From Primulina eburnea (taxonomy: Eukaryota > Streptophyta > Magnoliopsida > Lamiales > Gesneriaceae): DNA of 64,000 bases. The DNA lies in contig NC_133105.1 of NCBI RefSeq assembly GCF_022965805.1, forward strand, positions 29,730,277 to 29,794,276. Direction: 5' to 3'. Under the pieces are notes generated by a model that was not told the DNA's origin, ran no database searches, and worked only from the letters and a program-made list of their open reading frames with translations. The position numbers and the translations under genes are program-made. Below are positions 36,113-47,660 of the stretch, piece after piece; the first letter of the stretch is position 1; every line of letters starts with the position of its first letter.

Positions 36113-37302
36113 TGTTAGAGTAGGTGCCCGTCGAGCCAAGTGTTGGTCGAGTGTTCACAATGAAACTCTATGTATAAGCAATCTTTATTTTAATAATATT
36201 TGAAATTATTGTTTTGGCACTTCTTTATCTGTATACCCATGCTAGTTGCATAGATAAAGTCCATGAATATACAAATAGTAGAAAGAATATGAGATGCTCA
36301 TATGATGAGTATCATGAAACCCATATTTGTAATACTGTATATTCTAAACGGTTCCTAGTCGATTCAGCCGCCACTAAGAAGGATATAGGCCGCTCGAGTT
36401 AGAGACTAGTATCTGCGATGGGAGTACCATGTTTCATTGGTAGGGGACATTGTGATGTCCGAGCATGCAGATAGGTGCTCCTGGTAGAGTGCACTGAACA
36501 ACCCTCCATTAAAGGACTTTCCAAGTGGTTCTCACTTATCGAGTGGAAACGTCCTGGTTTATGGTTGTACACCATTAGTCCTTATGACCCGGGACAACAT
36601 TGAAACTCTATGTGCTAGAATTACACTTTGACTTGTTTACCGACTCTCATGGGGTCATCAGGGGGCAAGGTTGGGTGTTCTGTCGAAACACATAGGAGTC
36701 GATGCATTGTAGTCTGGGATTCACCGCTTACCTTCGGGTGTGGATATCCTATGTGTTATCATATGTTAGTAGGTTGAAATCTCTGGCCAGAGTATGGTGG
36801 TTATTATGAAAGGGGTTTCATTGATTAAAACATCGATGCAACTACGACATGACACATAGTATCGATTCATTGACAACTCTCGATAAACCAATGGTTGTCG
36901 AATCGATCGGGATATACGAGTTGAAGGGACCGTACTGTACGCTAACCATAATTGAATGGTTCTTGCAGGCACTATCATTTGATACCTAGGGAATCATGTA
37001 AGCGATGCTGCTAGGCGTTTAACATGATTGGTTGGGTACTATCAGACTTGAGTTCTGACGTTCTTGTTATCAAGGAGTTGATAAGTAAGAATGGAGCAAT
37101 TGGGGTATGCTCATATAAGGACATGTTTAGTCCGAATCACATGGAGATGTGAACCCACGACTAGTTGTATCAATGAACCATTGAGGGCCACACAAGTACT
37201 AGCTTTCTAGATCCCGTTGAGAAGTAAAAATAGTTCAATGTGTTGAACGGCTTATAAAGAAGTTTATAAGCGTAAGGAAAATTAGAAGCATGACTTCTAT
37301 AA
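36113..37302 (+). repeat. copia C second LTR, truncated
   Basis: It follows the polypurine tract GTGGGAGAT and starts TGTTAGAGTAGG. About 1190 bp remain. It stops at ttctataaa, which is the end of the first copy of the 81-bp LTR duplication, and there joins a pol fragment. Confidence 0.82.
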
Positions 37303-37494
37303 ACACGTATTGAGAAAGTACCACATCCTCAGAGAGATCGTGGAAAGAGGAGATGTCATGATTGACAAAGTCGACTCCACAGATAATGTTTCTGATCCAC
37401 TAACTAAGCCTTTACCTGGACCATTATTCGAGAAGCATCGCGAATCAATGGGTTTGAAGCATATGGGTAGTTGGCTCTAGTGCAAGTGTGAGAT
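37303..37494 (+). pseudogene. RNase H end and polypurine tract from a second copia copy
   Basis: It encodes the last ~55 residues of RNase H (from the HVLRKYH region to GSWL) plus the polypurine tract, slightly changed (GTGTGAGAT). It is not identical to 35920-36112, so it comes from another copy. It joins the broken LTR with about 3 bp of shared sequence. Confidence 0.8.
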
Positions 37495-39560
37495 TGTTAG
37501 AGTAGGTGCCCGTCGAGCCAAGTGTTGGCCGAGTGTTCACAATGAAACTCTATGTATAAACGATCTTTATTTTAATTATATTTGAAATTATTGTTTTGGC
37601 ACATCTTTATCTGTATACCAATGCTAGTTGCATAGATAAAGTCCTTGAATATACAAATAGTAGAAAGAATATGAGATGCTCATATGATGAGTATCATGAA
37701 ACTCATATTTGGAATACTTTATATTCTAAACAGTTTCTAGTCGATTCAGCCGCCGCTAAGAAGGATATAGGCCGCTCGAGTTAGAGACTAGTATCTGCGA
37801 TGTGAGTACCATGTTTCATTGGTAGGGGACATTGTGATGTCCAAGCATGCAGATAGGTGCTCTTGGTAGAGTGCACTGAACAACCCTCCATTATAGGACT
37901 TTCCAAGTGGTTCTCACTTATCGAGTGGAAACGTCCTAGTTTATGGTTGTACATCATTAGTCCTTATGACCCGGGACAACATTGAGACTCTATGTGCTAG
38001 CATTGCACTTTGACTTGTTTACCGACTCTCAAGGGGTCATCAGGTGGCAAGGTTGGGTGTTCTGTCGAAACATATAGGAGTCGATGCATTGTAGTTGGGG
38101 ATTCACCGCTTACCTTCGGGTATGGATATCCTATGGGTTTTCATGTATATGTAGTGTGAAATCTCTGATCAGAGTATGGTGGTAATTATGAAAGGAGTTT
38201 CATAGATTACACCATCGATGCAAATACGGCATGACACATAGTATCGATTCATTGACAACTCTCGATAAACCAGTGGTTGTCGAATCGGTCGGGATATATG
38301 AGTTGAAGGGACCGTACTGTACGCTAACCATAATTGAATGGTTCTTTCAGGCACTATCATTTGATACCTAGGGAATCATGTAAGCGATGCTGCTAGGCGT
38401 TTAACATGATTGGTTGGGTACTATCAGACTTGAGTTCTGACGTTCTTGTTATCAAGGAGTTGATAAGTAAGAATGGAGCAATTGGGGTATGCTCATATAA
38501 GGACATGTTTAGTCCGAATCACATGGAGATGTGAACCCACGGCTAGTTGTATCAATGAACCATTGAGGGCCACACAAGTGCTGGCTTTCTAGATCCCGTT
38601 GAGAAGTAAAAATAGTTCAATGTGTTCAACGTCTTATAAAGGAGTTTATAAGCGTAAGAAAAATAGAAGTATGACTTCTATGAGAGAAATGTAAATTTTA
38701 ATTTATGGAAGTGTTCCTAAATTAAAATTTGGCCAAGTGAATAATGTATTTGAAAATTGTGATTTTCATAAACGTTATTATGGACTAAATTAAATTAATT
38801 CAAGTGTTGAATTAATTAAACACTAGTGGACCTAGTAGAGTCCAAATAATTAAATTAATTCAAGTGTTGAATTAATTAAATCATATTGAGTCTTTTAGAG
38901 CTCAATTTAAATTAATTATTTAAGTAGTGGGACTTGGGTAAATTCAAGTAATGTTTAATTAGTCTCAAATATGTTTGAGATAATTAAATTTAGTCCATGG
39001 TTTTTAATTTGTTAAAAACCATATAATATATGCATGCATGGGAGGTGAAGGGTTGGAGACAACTTTTTCAAATATCAAGGCTTTGCATGCTACTTTTGTC
39101 TCTACTTTTTGCAAGTCCAAGACAAGTCTCCCTTCCCCCCTCATTCAAGCAAGATGGCCGAATTCTCCAAGCACCATTCTCGCAAGTTTTCTCTCAATTT
39201 TTCTCTTCAAGTGTTGAGGAAGAAAAATACTTCTCTTTGAAAAATCCTTTTATTTTTCTAGTGCAAAATAAGAGGGGTTCTAGTTTGCTAGTGGTGGGCC
39301 TAATTTGAAGGAAAGAAAGGAGTCCAAGGAAGCTTGTAGATCTTCATTCCATTCAAGAGCCAAGTTGTTTACAACTTGGTTGGAGCCATCATCAACCTTA
39401 AGAGGTTGATAGGTAACTATTTCTAAACACACTATGAATGTCATTTTGGTGTTTTATTGTATTTCCTACACAAACTCATGGTGGCCGAAATTTATATGCT
39501 AAAATCGAAAATTTTTGTGCTTCCGTTGCGTTTCCGGCCACCGTAACCGATCCCCTTTCA
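37495..39560 (+). repeat. copia C third LTR (2066 bp)
   Basis: A full LTR from TGTTAGAGTAGG to GATCCCCTTTCA without the 81-bp duplication seen in the first LTR. It is followed directly by gypsy LTR sequence, with no primer site and no matching target duplication. Confidence 0.85.
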
Positions 39561-39885
39561 ATGTCTGTATGTGTGCATAAAAACAGGTGGGGCAGGATCT
39601 GGGTCGAGACAGAGACGAGATTGATATAGCGTGGAGACTACGGGCGCAGCAGAGGACTAGTGGTTTTTAGTAGACTCGGACTATTTGTATTTGCTCTTTT
39701 GTATTAAACATTAGTTGGATGAATGTACTAGAACAAGATATGTTTGTATGTTGTAATATAAATAAAGAACTTGTGCTTGTATACATACATTAGAATTAAT
39801 GTTGTAAAGCAAAAAATTTGACCCTCTTTTTATATTAATGATCCATTTAATCCCAAAGAAAAGATTTAGAGCCCGGGTCCCCACA
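39561..39885 (+). repeat. 3' end of an A/B/P-family gypsy LTR
   Basis: Plus-strand sequence matches the reverse complement of the A LTR from about 3430 to its 3098 end: gtctgtatgtgtgcat, then ggtggggcaggatc, ending gagcccgggtccccaca. Orientation and position suit the 3' LTR of P, separated from its pol tail by copia C, with the first ~1.4 kb of the LTR lost. No primer site follows; the integrase array begins at once, so this is an outer LTR end. Confidence 0.75.
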
Positions 39886-42240
39886 AAAAGTAAGTCAAGA
39901 ATTTAACATCGCGACCAGAAACAATAGTCCTAGGCATGCCATGCAATCTAACGACTTCTCTAAAGAACAAATCCGCAATGTTTGAAGCATCATCGGTTTT
40001 ATGACAAGCTATAAAATGTGGCATCTTAGAGAATCTATCCACAACAACAAAAATAGAAATCCCTCCCCTTCTTAGTCCTAGGCAACTTCAAAATAAAGTC
40101 CATAGAAATGTGAATCCAAGTTCTTTTTCAGAATAGCACGCAAAAGTGTTCCCAAAGTTCTATTTACAACTTCAGTTTGTCCATCCGTTTGAGGATGACA
40201 AGTAGTAGAAAACAACAATTTTGTACCAAGTTTAGCCCATAAAGTATTCCAAAAGTAACTCAAGAATTTAACATCCCGACCAGAAAGAATATTCCTAGTC
40301 ATGCCATGCAACCTAACGACTTCTTTAAAGAACAAATCCGCAATGTTTGAAGCGTCATCGTTTTTATGACAAACTATAAAATGTGCCATCTTAGAGAATC
40401 AATCCACTACAACGAAAATAGAATCCCTCCCCTTCTTAGTCCTAGGCAACCCCAAAATAAAGTCCATAGAAATGTCAATCCAAATTCTTTTTAAGAATAG
40501 CACGCAAAAGTGTTCCCAAAGTTCTATTGACAACTTCAGCTTGTCCATCCGTTTGAGGATGACAAAGAGTAGAAAACAACAATTTTGTGCCAAGTTTAGC
40601 CCATAAAGTCTTCCAAAAGTAACTCAAGAATATAACATCTCGATCAGAAACAATAGTCCTAGGCATGCCAAGCAACCTAACGACTTTTCTAAAGAACAAA
40701 TTCGCAATGTTTGAAGCATCATCGGTTTATGACAAGCTATAAAATGTGCCAACTTAGAGAATCTATCCACAACAACGAAAATAGAATCTCTCTCCTTCTT
40801 AGTCCTAGGCAACCCCAAAATAAAGTCCATAAAAATTTCAATCCAAGTTCTTTTTAAAAATAGCACGCAAAAGTGTTTCCAAAGTTTTATTGACAAGTTC
40901 AGTTTGTCCATCCGTTTGAGGAAGACAAGTAGTAGAAAACAACAATTTTGTTCCAAGTTTATCCCATAAAGTCTTCCAAAAGTAACTCAAGAATTTAACA
41001 TCGCGACCAGAAACAATAGTCCTAGGCATGCCATGCAACCTAACGACTTCCTCTAAAGAACAAATCCGCAATGTTTGAAGCATCATCGTTTTATGACAAG
41101 CTATAAAACGTGACATCTTAGAGAATCTATCCACAACAAAAAAAATAGAATGCCTCCCCTTCTTAGTCCTAGGCAACCCCAAAATAAAGTCCACAGAAAT
41201 TTCAATCCAAGTTCTTTTTAAGAATAGCACGCAAAAGTGTTCCCAAAGTTCTACTGACAACTTCAGTTTTTCCATCCGTTTGAGGATGACAAGTAGTAGA
41301 AAACAACAATTTTGTGCCAAGTTTATCCCATAAAATCTTCCAAAAGTAACTCAAGAATTTAACATCACAACCAGAAACAATAGTCCTAGGCATGCCATGC
41401 AATCTAACGACTTCTCTATAGAAAAAATCCGCAATGTTTGAAGCATCATCGGTTTTATTACAAGCTATAAAATGTGGCATCTTAGAGAATCTATCCACAA
41501 CAACAAAAATAGAATCCCTCCCCTTCTTAGTCCTAGGCAACCCCAAAATAAAGTCCATAGAAATGTCAATCCAAGTTCTTTTTCAGAATAGCACGCAAAA
41601 GTGTTCCCAAAGTTCTATTTACAACTTCAGTTTGTCCATCCGTTTGAGGATGACAAGTAGTAGAAAACAACAATTTTGTACCAAGTTTAGCCCATAAAGT
41701 ATTCCAAAAGTAACTCAAGAATTTAACATCGCGACCAGAAAGAATATTCCTAGTCATGCCATGCAACCTAACGACTTCTCTAAAGAACAAATCCGCAATG
41801 TTTGAAGCGTCATCGTTTTTATGACAAACTATAAAATGTGCCATCTTAGAGAATCAATCCACTACAACGAAAATAGAATCCCTCCCCTTCTTAGTCCTAG
41901 GCAACCCCAAATAAAGTCCATAGAAATGTCAATCCAAATTCTTTTTAAGAATAGCACGCAAAAGTGTTCCCAAAGTTCTATTGACAACTTCAGTTTGTCC
42001 ATCCGTTTGAGGATGACAAAGAGTAGAAAACAACAATTTTGTGCCAAGTTTAGCCCATAAAGTCTTCCAAAAGTAACTCAAGAATATAACATCTCGATCA
42101 GAAACAATAGTCCTAGGCATGCCAAGCAACCTAACGACTTCTCTAAAGAACAAATTCGCAATGTTTGAAGCATCATCGGTTTATGACAAGCCATAAAATG
42201 TGCCATCTTAGAGAATCTATCCACAACAACGAAAATAGAA
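39886..42240 (-). repeat. integrase-core satellite array, left block (about 6.5 units of ~364 bp)
   Basis: Unit anchors (cctaggcaac or a variant) fall at 40077, 40441, 40804, 41168, 41532 and 41896, so the period is 363-364 bp. On the minus strand each unit encodes 121 residues of a gypsy integrase core, from [13 protein letters not shown] through HPQTDGQTE to RAILKKN. Head-to-tail joins fuse the end of one core to the start of the next, and the extra base shifts the frame at each join. A four-unit higher-order repeat is visible: the units at 40077 and 40441 recur at 41532 and 41896. The block is interrupted at 42240 by element F. The source integrase differs from those of A, B and F. Confidence 0.92.
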
Positions 42241-42243
42241 TGT

Positions 42244-42511
42244 AACGACCCATTACAGGCCCAGTGGACCGCCCATACGGCCCACTGCCCCAATCGACCC
42301 AAGGCTATCCCGATCTTGTGACTTGGCCCGTAGGCCCAGTGGGCTTGCCCACCCTGTGGTGTCACTCACGGGCTTTCCATATGCGTCGTATGGGTTACTC
42401 ATAGAACTCTTAAGCCCATGAACTTAAGTTTGTGCCTCCCCAGGATCGAACCCAAGATCACATGGATATATAGATACTTGGCACAATCCTGGTACCAATT
42501 GAGCTACTCTA
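42244..42511 (-). mobile_element. tRNA-derived SINE (about 268 bp)
   Basis: On the minus strand the element begins TAGAGTAGCTCAATTGGTA, which holds a Pol III A box (TAGCTCAATTGG, plus-strand 42495-42506). About 50 bp on is a B box GGTTCGATCC (plus 42443-42452). A ~190-bp body unrelated to tRNA follows, ending GGGTCGTT. The bases aatgt flank it on both sides (42239-42243 and 42512-42516), fitting a short target duplication made when it entered the first bases of the F LTR (tagaa/TGTGACACC). Pol III transcription from the internal boxes is expected by family knowledge. No open frame. An alternative is an unrelated insertion carrying a tRNA-like segment. Confidence 0.7.
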
Positions 42512-42513
42512 AA

Positions 42514-44089
42514 TGTGACACCTCTATCCCGTAACAATAAAAATACACAGCGGAAATAAAATTTTCTTTAAAATATGAAAGGAGTTTCAAAATACATTTC
42601 ATAAAAATGTTTACGAAATAAATACATGATCATTCAATTGATATTCAAAATACAAAATAATCATTCTTATGATCATGTCCCAAATTGATACAAAATAATC
42701 TTCCTTCCAACGGTGTATGATTATGACCCCCATCCACGATCACTGTCCTGGTCGGTCACTCTTATCTGCATCACATGAAAATAACTGAAATGAGAATAAA
42801 TCTCAGCAAGTGGAACTCTAACATAGCAATGATACCATATACTCTGTAAAACATGACTTTGAAATCATAAATACCATCAACTCTGAAACATGAATAATAT
42901 AGCAATAACTGTAGCAATAGCAATAACAATAGATAGCAATACGATGGTATTTCTCTTTTCTCTGGTTGGATTGATATCAATAGTATCTCTGACTGTGGTT
43001 GCAAATATCCCATCGATATAAATCGATAACTATGAGGGATAAAAGCCTATGGTTGTTGATCAACTAATTGCATGCAATGCTCTGACTATGATTCAATCAA
43101 TCCAATAAAACATTTGAACTCTGAATAGCATTTAAAATCGTCGTTTCACAATCTCTTATTTTCTATTGTATTCCCTTTTAACAATAGTGAGACATCAATG
43201 CATCCAATAGATAATCAATGGGATCAATACATAACAATGAATCAATTGAAGGGAATATCACTTTAAAATCTTTAAAACACAATACATATAACATCATGTG
43301 AGCAAAGGGATGAAATTCCACTTACAGACCAATAGAACACCTCCAAACTATACTCTTGGTACACCACCTACAACAATAATCCATAAATAACACCAATATC
43401 AACTCTAAATCCAAAAACTCAAGTCAAACAATCCATTAAACTAACAATAACAACACCCTATAACATCTCATAACCAAAACCATGATAGAACTCAACCAAA
43501 AACTTACCTAAGCTTCCTTATACCACGGAGAACCTCGATCTCAAGTCGGAAATCCAAACAAATCCAAGAATCAAAGGTAGGAAGCAATTGAAATGAAAGA
43601 AAACCCTTGGAAAAGGATAGAAAACGAGTTGGAAGGGAAAAGATAAGGGAAAGTATGGCCAACCACTCCCAAAAAGTAACTAAATATCTCGCCCATACCT
43701 TCACCGCGGGTGCGCTGCCACAAGCACCGCGGGTGCGCTAAGCTCACGGCACAACAAAATAAAATCCATGTACGATGACCGCGGGTGCGGTCCTTGCACT
43801 GCCGCGGGTGCGGTGATGCCACGGCCTTCCAAATCCAAAATGATGAATAGTACACCGCGGGGGCACTCCTCTAAGAGCGCGGGTGCACTCAAGCCAAGGC
43901 AATGAACAGTACTCAATCAACAAAAATCGATCCGAAATGCTGAAACGAACAATCAACACCAACTAACACATCAATAAAACAATAACCAATAATACTATGG
44001 CCCAAAACACAACTCTAAACATCTAATCACATAACCCAAATAAACATATAAAACTTCAACCGTACCGTACACCGGGCTCGGCTATTACA
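42514..44089 (-). repeat. 3' LTR of gypsy F (1576 bp)
   Basis: On the minus strand it starts TGTAATAGCC and ends GGTGTCACA. It pairs with 47797-49389. It lacks one ~18-bp copy of the GC-rich repeat that the 5' LTR has. Confidence 0.9.
43704..43889 (-). repeat. GC-rich ACCGCGGGTGCG repeats in F 3' LTR
   Basis: Six copies or so of accgcgggtgcg and relatives (gccgcgggtgcgg, accgcgggggcac, agcgcgggtgcac), about 200-390 bp from the LTR start. The same motif is in the A and B LTRs although the rest of the LTRs do not match. Confidence 0.8.
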
Positions 44090-44125
44090 ATCTCCCCTCC
44101 TTAGAGGAATTTCGTCCGCGAAATT
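44090..44125 (-). other. polypurine tract and pre-PPT hairpin of F
   Basis: The minus strand reads AATTTCG-CGGA-CGAAATT (plus 44108-44125), a perfect 7-bp stem, then AAGGAGGGGAGAT directly before the LTR. Same arrangement as in H. Confidence 0.75.
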
Positions 44126-44129
44126 GACG

Positions 44130-44570
44130 TCACTGCACGAACAACTCAGGATACTTCTCTCTCTTCTCATCCTCTGGTTCCCACGTGGCCTCCTCGATCA
44201 AATGGTTCCTCCAAAGGACTTTAACAATGCCGATCTCTTTGTTTCTCAATACTCTAACTGTGCGATCCAAAATCTGGACCGGAATCTCTTGGTACGTCAA
44301 ATTCGGCGTCAAGTCCAATGGCTCGTGGTGAAGGACATGGGAAGGATCTGCAATATACTTCCTGAGCATCGATCGTGAAACACATTATGGACTCTGTCAA
44401 GATCGGGCGGTAGGGCTAATCTGTAAGCTCTGTCACCAACTCTGTCCAAGATCTCGAATGGACCAATAAACCTCGGACTCAACTTGCCCTTCTTGCCAAA
44501 CCTCATCACACCCTTGAGAGGTGCAATCTTAAGGAACACAAATACGACCTCTGAAGGACACCAAACCATC
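44130..44570 (-). pseudogene. pol: pol C-terminus of gypsy F (integrase tail and chromodomain-like end)
   Basis: It contains [19 protein letters not shown] (the LSPRFIGPFEIL module follows), then a 1-bp deletion near 44372 at the codons before MLRKYIADPSHV. The last frame goes through VLWRNHLIEEATWEPE, a chromodomain-like tail, and ends PELFVQ with a stop at 44130. The GPY/F module and tail normally follow the integrase core, but here they join straight to the post-RNase H linker, so about 1 kb of integrase zinc finger and core is missing. Confidence 0.82.
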
Positions 44571-47500
44571 ACCATTCGAACCAAACTCTGAGCTACCTCT
44601 CTCCTCAGCTCTAGCTCTCAACTCTGACAACTGCAAATCAGTCGCCTGCTCTCTACGGATCCTGTCCGTCAAAGTAATCCGAATGACCAACGCTGAAAGG
44701 CGAGCAATGGTTCCCGGAACTACCAAAGAAATATCCTCTCGATGCAAGTCCATCAACAATGGCCTCTGAATCAAAGAACTCAAAGAAGCACTCGATTTAC
44801 GACTCAACGCATCTGCCACAACGTTCGCCTTCCCTGGGTGGTAACTGATAGTCACATCATAATCTTTGACAAGCTCTAACCACCTCCTCTGTCGCATATT
44901 GAGCTCTTTCTGCGAAAACAGATACTTCAAACTCTTGTGGTCTGTGAAGATCTCACACTTTTCGCCATACAAGTAATGTCTCCAAATCTTCAAGGCGAAA
45001 ACCACAGCTGCTAGCTCCAAATCATGCGTTGGATAATTCTTCTCATAGTCTTTCAACTGGCGAGAAGCATAGGCAATAACCTTACCTCGCTGCATCAGCA
45101 CTGCACCAAGGCCTCTCTTCGACGCATCGGTAAAGACAACAAATTCCTCAGAACCACTGGGCAATGAAAGAACAGGAGCTGTCGTCAATCTATCCTTCAA
45201 CTCCTGAAATGCACTCTGGCAATCAAAAGACCACTCGAACTTCACAGTCTTCCTCGTCAGATTGGACAATGGCAGGGCAATCTTGGAAAAATCTGAAATG
45301 AAACGACGATAGTAACCCGCCAAACCAAGGAAACTGCGTACCTCTGAAACAGAAGTAGGAATAGGCCAATTCTGAATCGCCTCTATCTTCAATGGATCAA
45401 CAGCAATGCCATCCCTCGAAACAACATGGCCTAGGAAAGAAATCTGATCCAGCCAAAACTCACACTTCTTCAGCTTGTCAAACAACCTCTTCTCTCGCAA
45501 CAACTGAAGAACCACTCTGAGATGCTCTGCATGAAGCTCTCTGGTCTTGGAATAGATCAAGATATCGTCGATAAAGACAATGACGAAGCTATCCAGATAA
45601 GGCTTGAACACACGGTTCATCAGATCCATAAAGACTGAAGGGGCATTGGTCAGACCAAAAGACATAACCATAAACTCATAGTGACCGTACCTGGTCCGGA
45701 ACGCTGTCTTAGGGATATCGGACTCCCTAACCTTCAACTGATAGTAGCCAGACCGAAGATCAATCTTCGAAAAGACAGTGGCACCATGGAGCTGGTCAAA
45801 TAGGTCGTCAATCCGTGGCAACGGATACTTGTTCTTGACAGTCACTTTGTTGAGCTCCCTGTAGTCGATACACAGTCGCAAAGAATCATCCTCCTTCTTG
45901 ACAAAAAGGACTGGAGCTCCCCAAGGCGAAGAACTCGGTCGAATGAAACCCTTGTCCACTAGATCCTGCAATTGCGCCTTCAACTCCTTCATCTCGGTAG
46001 GGGCCATCCTGTACGGAGCCTTAGAAATAGGAACCGTACCTGGAGCTAGATCAATAACGAACTCAACATCTCTGTCCGGCGTCAAACCCGGAACATCATC
46101 TTCAAACACATCAGCAAACTCCCTCACAACATCAATATCATCTAAATTCAACTTAACCAGTCTATCCACATCCACAATAGAAGCCATAAACACATCACAA
46201 CCTCTACACATCAACTTCTCAGCCTCAAGACAAGAAATAAAAGGAAGGACCAGCGAAGTACCTGTGCTGGCGAGAACTCCTCCCTGGCCATCATCTGCAA
46301 AAGTCACCTTCTTAGCAACACAATCGATAACTGCACGGTAAGTCGAAAGCCAATCCATGCCAAGAATAACATCAAAGGCAACCATCGGGATGACAATCAA
46401 ATCAGCAAAAACCTCCCTATCAACAATACGAACGGGGCAAGCAAACACAATCGATGTCGGGCACAACACGTCCCCCGAAGGCAAAACAACACTAAGCTGG
46501 AGGGGAAGAACAGAAGGAACTATACCCAAAGATCTCAAAAACAATTCAGACATAAAAGAATGAGTAGCACCAGTATCTATCAAAGTCGTAGCTACTCTGC
46601 CTGAAATCAAAATAGTACTAGAGATCAATGAAGAATCATGATTAATACCTTCCTTGGTCATCGTAAAGATACGACCCTGCACCTTCCCTTGGCTAGCTCC
46701 TTGTTGACAATCTCTGGCAACGTGGCCTGCCGTGCCACAACGATAACAAGAATGAGTGCCATGTCTGCACTCTCCTCGATGATGCTTGCCACACTTCGGA
46801 CACAGTGGCTTCTCGGGATCAACTGGAACTGGCGGTGGTCTAGGACTCGACTCCATCTTGCCCTTGCCCTTGAAACGATCCCTGCCCCTCTGATTCGAAC
46901 TCTGGCCTCTCTGAGTAACAGCTTGGTGCCTCTCCTGCCTCTCTCTGGTGATATCCTTCTCATCTTGCTCGGCCAACAAAGCCTTGGACACGATCTCCTT
47001 GAAAGTCATGGCCTTGGACATGTTGATATCACGACGAATCTCAGCTCTAAGGCCTCGAATGAAATGAGCGCCTTTGTCTTTGTCATTGGAAGCAATGTAA
47101 GGAGCAAACAAGCAACCCTCCTCAAACTTCAGAATATACTGACCGACATCCAAGCTCCCCTGTCGAAGCTCCAAGAACTCCGTAACCTTCCTCGCTCGAA
47201 GTGCATCGGGAAAGTACTTGTCGTAGAACAAGTCTGTGAACTCTGACCACTTCAATGTCGCAACAGTCACACCAACCTTGGTTGCATTCCACCAAATGCG
47301 GGCAGCCTTATCCAACATGAAAACGGCACAACTGATCCTGTCTTTGTCCTCGTACTGGAGATGATCGAAGATCGCCTCTAAAGCCTTGACCCACTCGACA
47401 GCAACTAAAGGATCGGTGCTACCTGCGAATTCCGGTGGATCCATCCTCTTGAAAGCAGAAAAGACGGCATCAGTGCCAACAACCTGAGCAACTGGAACTC

Positions 47501-47660
47501 TACCTTGGCCTCTACCCTGTCCAGTACCTTGCATACGAATGAGCTGCTGAATCTGCTCGCTATGCACCTTAGCCTGCTCCTTAAGCAACTTGCCGAACTC
47601 GTCGACAACTCTAGAGGAAGAACTATCCTCACCCTCTACTGCTTTCCTCTTAGGTGGCAT
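44529..47660 (-). CDS. gag-pol: gag-PR-RT-RNase H polyprotein of gypsy F (integrase lost)
   Basis: 1043 codons from MPPKRKA. A retrotransposon Gag domain lies around 70-240 ([13 protein letters not shown] at 123-124) and a zinc knuckle C305-X2-C308-X4-H313-X4-C318. Protease has DTGATHS at 362-368. RT runs from ~560 to ~770 with the first palm aspartate near 634 and FIDD at 696-699. RNase H has D845, E882 and D907. After ~1010 the linker is cut: the frame reaches FRGRICVP and stops at the deletion joint, where GTGTTCCT is shared by both sides. The frame is otherwise unbroken. The start is the first ATG after the leader and fits Gag N-termini of this type. It could still supply Gag and RT but not integrase. 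Confidence 0.88.
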   Translation of the reverse strand: MPPKRKAVEGEDSSSSRVVDEFGKLLKEQAKVHSEQIQQLIRMQGTGQGRGQGRVPVAQVVGTDAVFSAFKRMDPPEFAGSTDPLVAVEWVKALEAIFDHLQYEDKDRISCAVFMLDKAARIWWNATKVGVTVATLKWSEFTDLFYDKYFPDALRARKVTEFLELRQGSLDVGQYILKFEEGCLFAPYIASNDKDKGAHFIRGLRAEIRRDINMSKAMTFKEIVSKALLAEQDEKDITRERQERHQAVTQRGQSSNQRGRDRFKGKGKMESSPRPPPVPVDPEKPLCPKCGKHHRGECRHGTHSCYRCGTAGHVARDCQQGASQGKVQGRIFTMTKEGINHDSSLISSTILISGRVATTLIDTGATHSFMSELFLRSLGIVPSVLPLQLSVVLPSGDVLCPTSIVFACPVRIVDREVFADLIVIPMVAFDVILGMDWLSTYRAVIDCVAKKVTFADDGQGGVLASTGTSLVLPFISCLEAEKLMCRGCDVFMASIVDVDRLVKLNLDDIDVVREFADVFEDDVPGLTPDRDVEFVIDLAPGTVPISKAPYRMAPTEMKELKAQLQDLVDKGFIRPSSSPWGAPVLFVKKEDDSLRLCIDYRELNKVTVKNKYPLPRIDDLFDQLHGATVFSKIDLRSGYYQLKVRESDIPKTAFRTRYGHYEFMVMSFGLTNAPSVFMDLMNRVFKPYLDSFVIVFIDDILIYSKTRELHAEHLRVVLQLLREKRLFDKLKKCEFWLDQISFLGHVVSRDGIAVDPLKIEAIQNWPIPTSVSEVRSFLGLAGYYRRFISDFSKIALPLSNLTRKTVKFEWSFDCQSAFQELKDRLTTAPVLSLPSGSEEFVVFTDASKRGLGAVLMQRGKVIAYASRQLKDYEKNYPTHDLELAAVVFALKIWRHYLYGEKCEIFTDHKSLKYLFSQKELNMRQRRWLELVKDYDVTISYHPGKANVVADALSRKSSASLSSLIQRPLLMDLHREDISLVVPGTIARLSALVIRITLTDRIRREQATDLQLSELRARAEERGSSEFGSNGDGLVSFRGRICVP

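Larger units (their letters stand above)
21894..39560 (+). mobile_element. degenerate Ty1/copia complex C (three LTRs, one gag-pol, with H nested)
   Basis: Plus-strand order: LTR (21894-22382 and 29449-31094, split by H), primer site, leader, decayed gag-pol (32877-36098), a second LTR broken off at about 37302, a 192-bp piece of RNase H end plus polypurine tract, and a third LTR (37495-39560). LTR-internal-LTR-internal-LTR with a deletion is what unequal recombination between related copies would leave. The bases flanking the outer LTR ends (taatt and atgtc) do not match, so the outer ends are not one clean insertion. The subfamily is close to D and to E. Confidence 0.8.

Noticed and set aside
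42427..42511. A functional tRNA gene on the minus strand at the A and B boxes
   Set aside because: The sequence between the boxes is too long and irregular for a cloverleaf with a proper acceptor stem, and it is joined to a long non-tRNA body; a SINE head fits better.
46638..47246. A 202-codon plus-strand frame opposite F gag
   Set aside because: Antisense shadow of the Gag coding region; its composition follows from codon use on the other strand.
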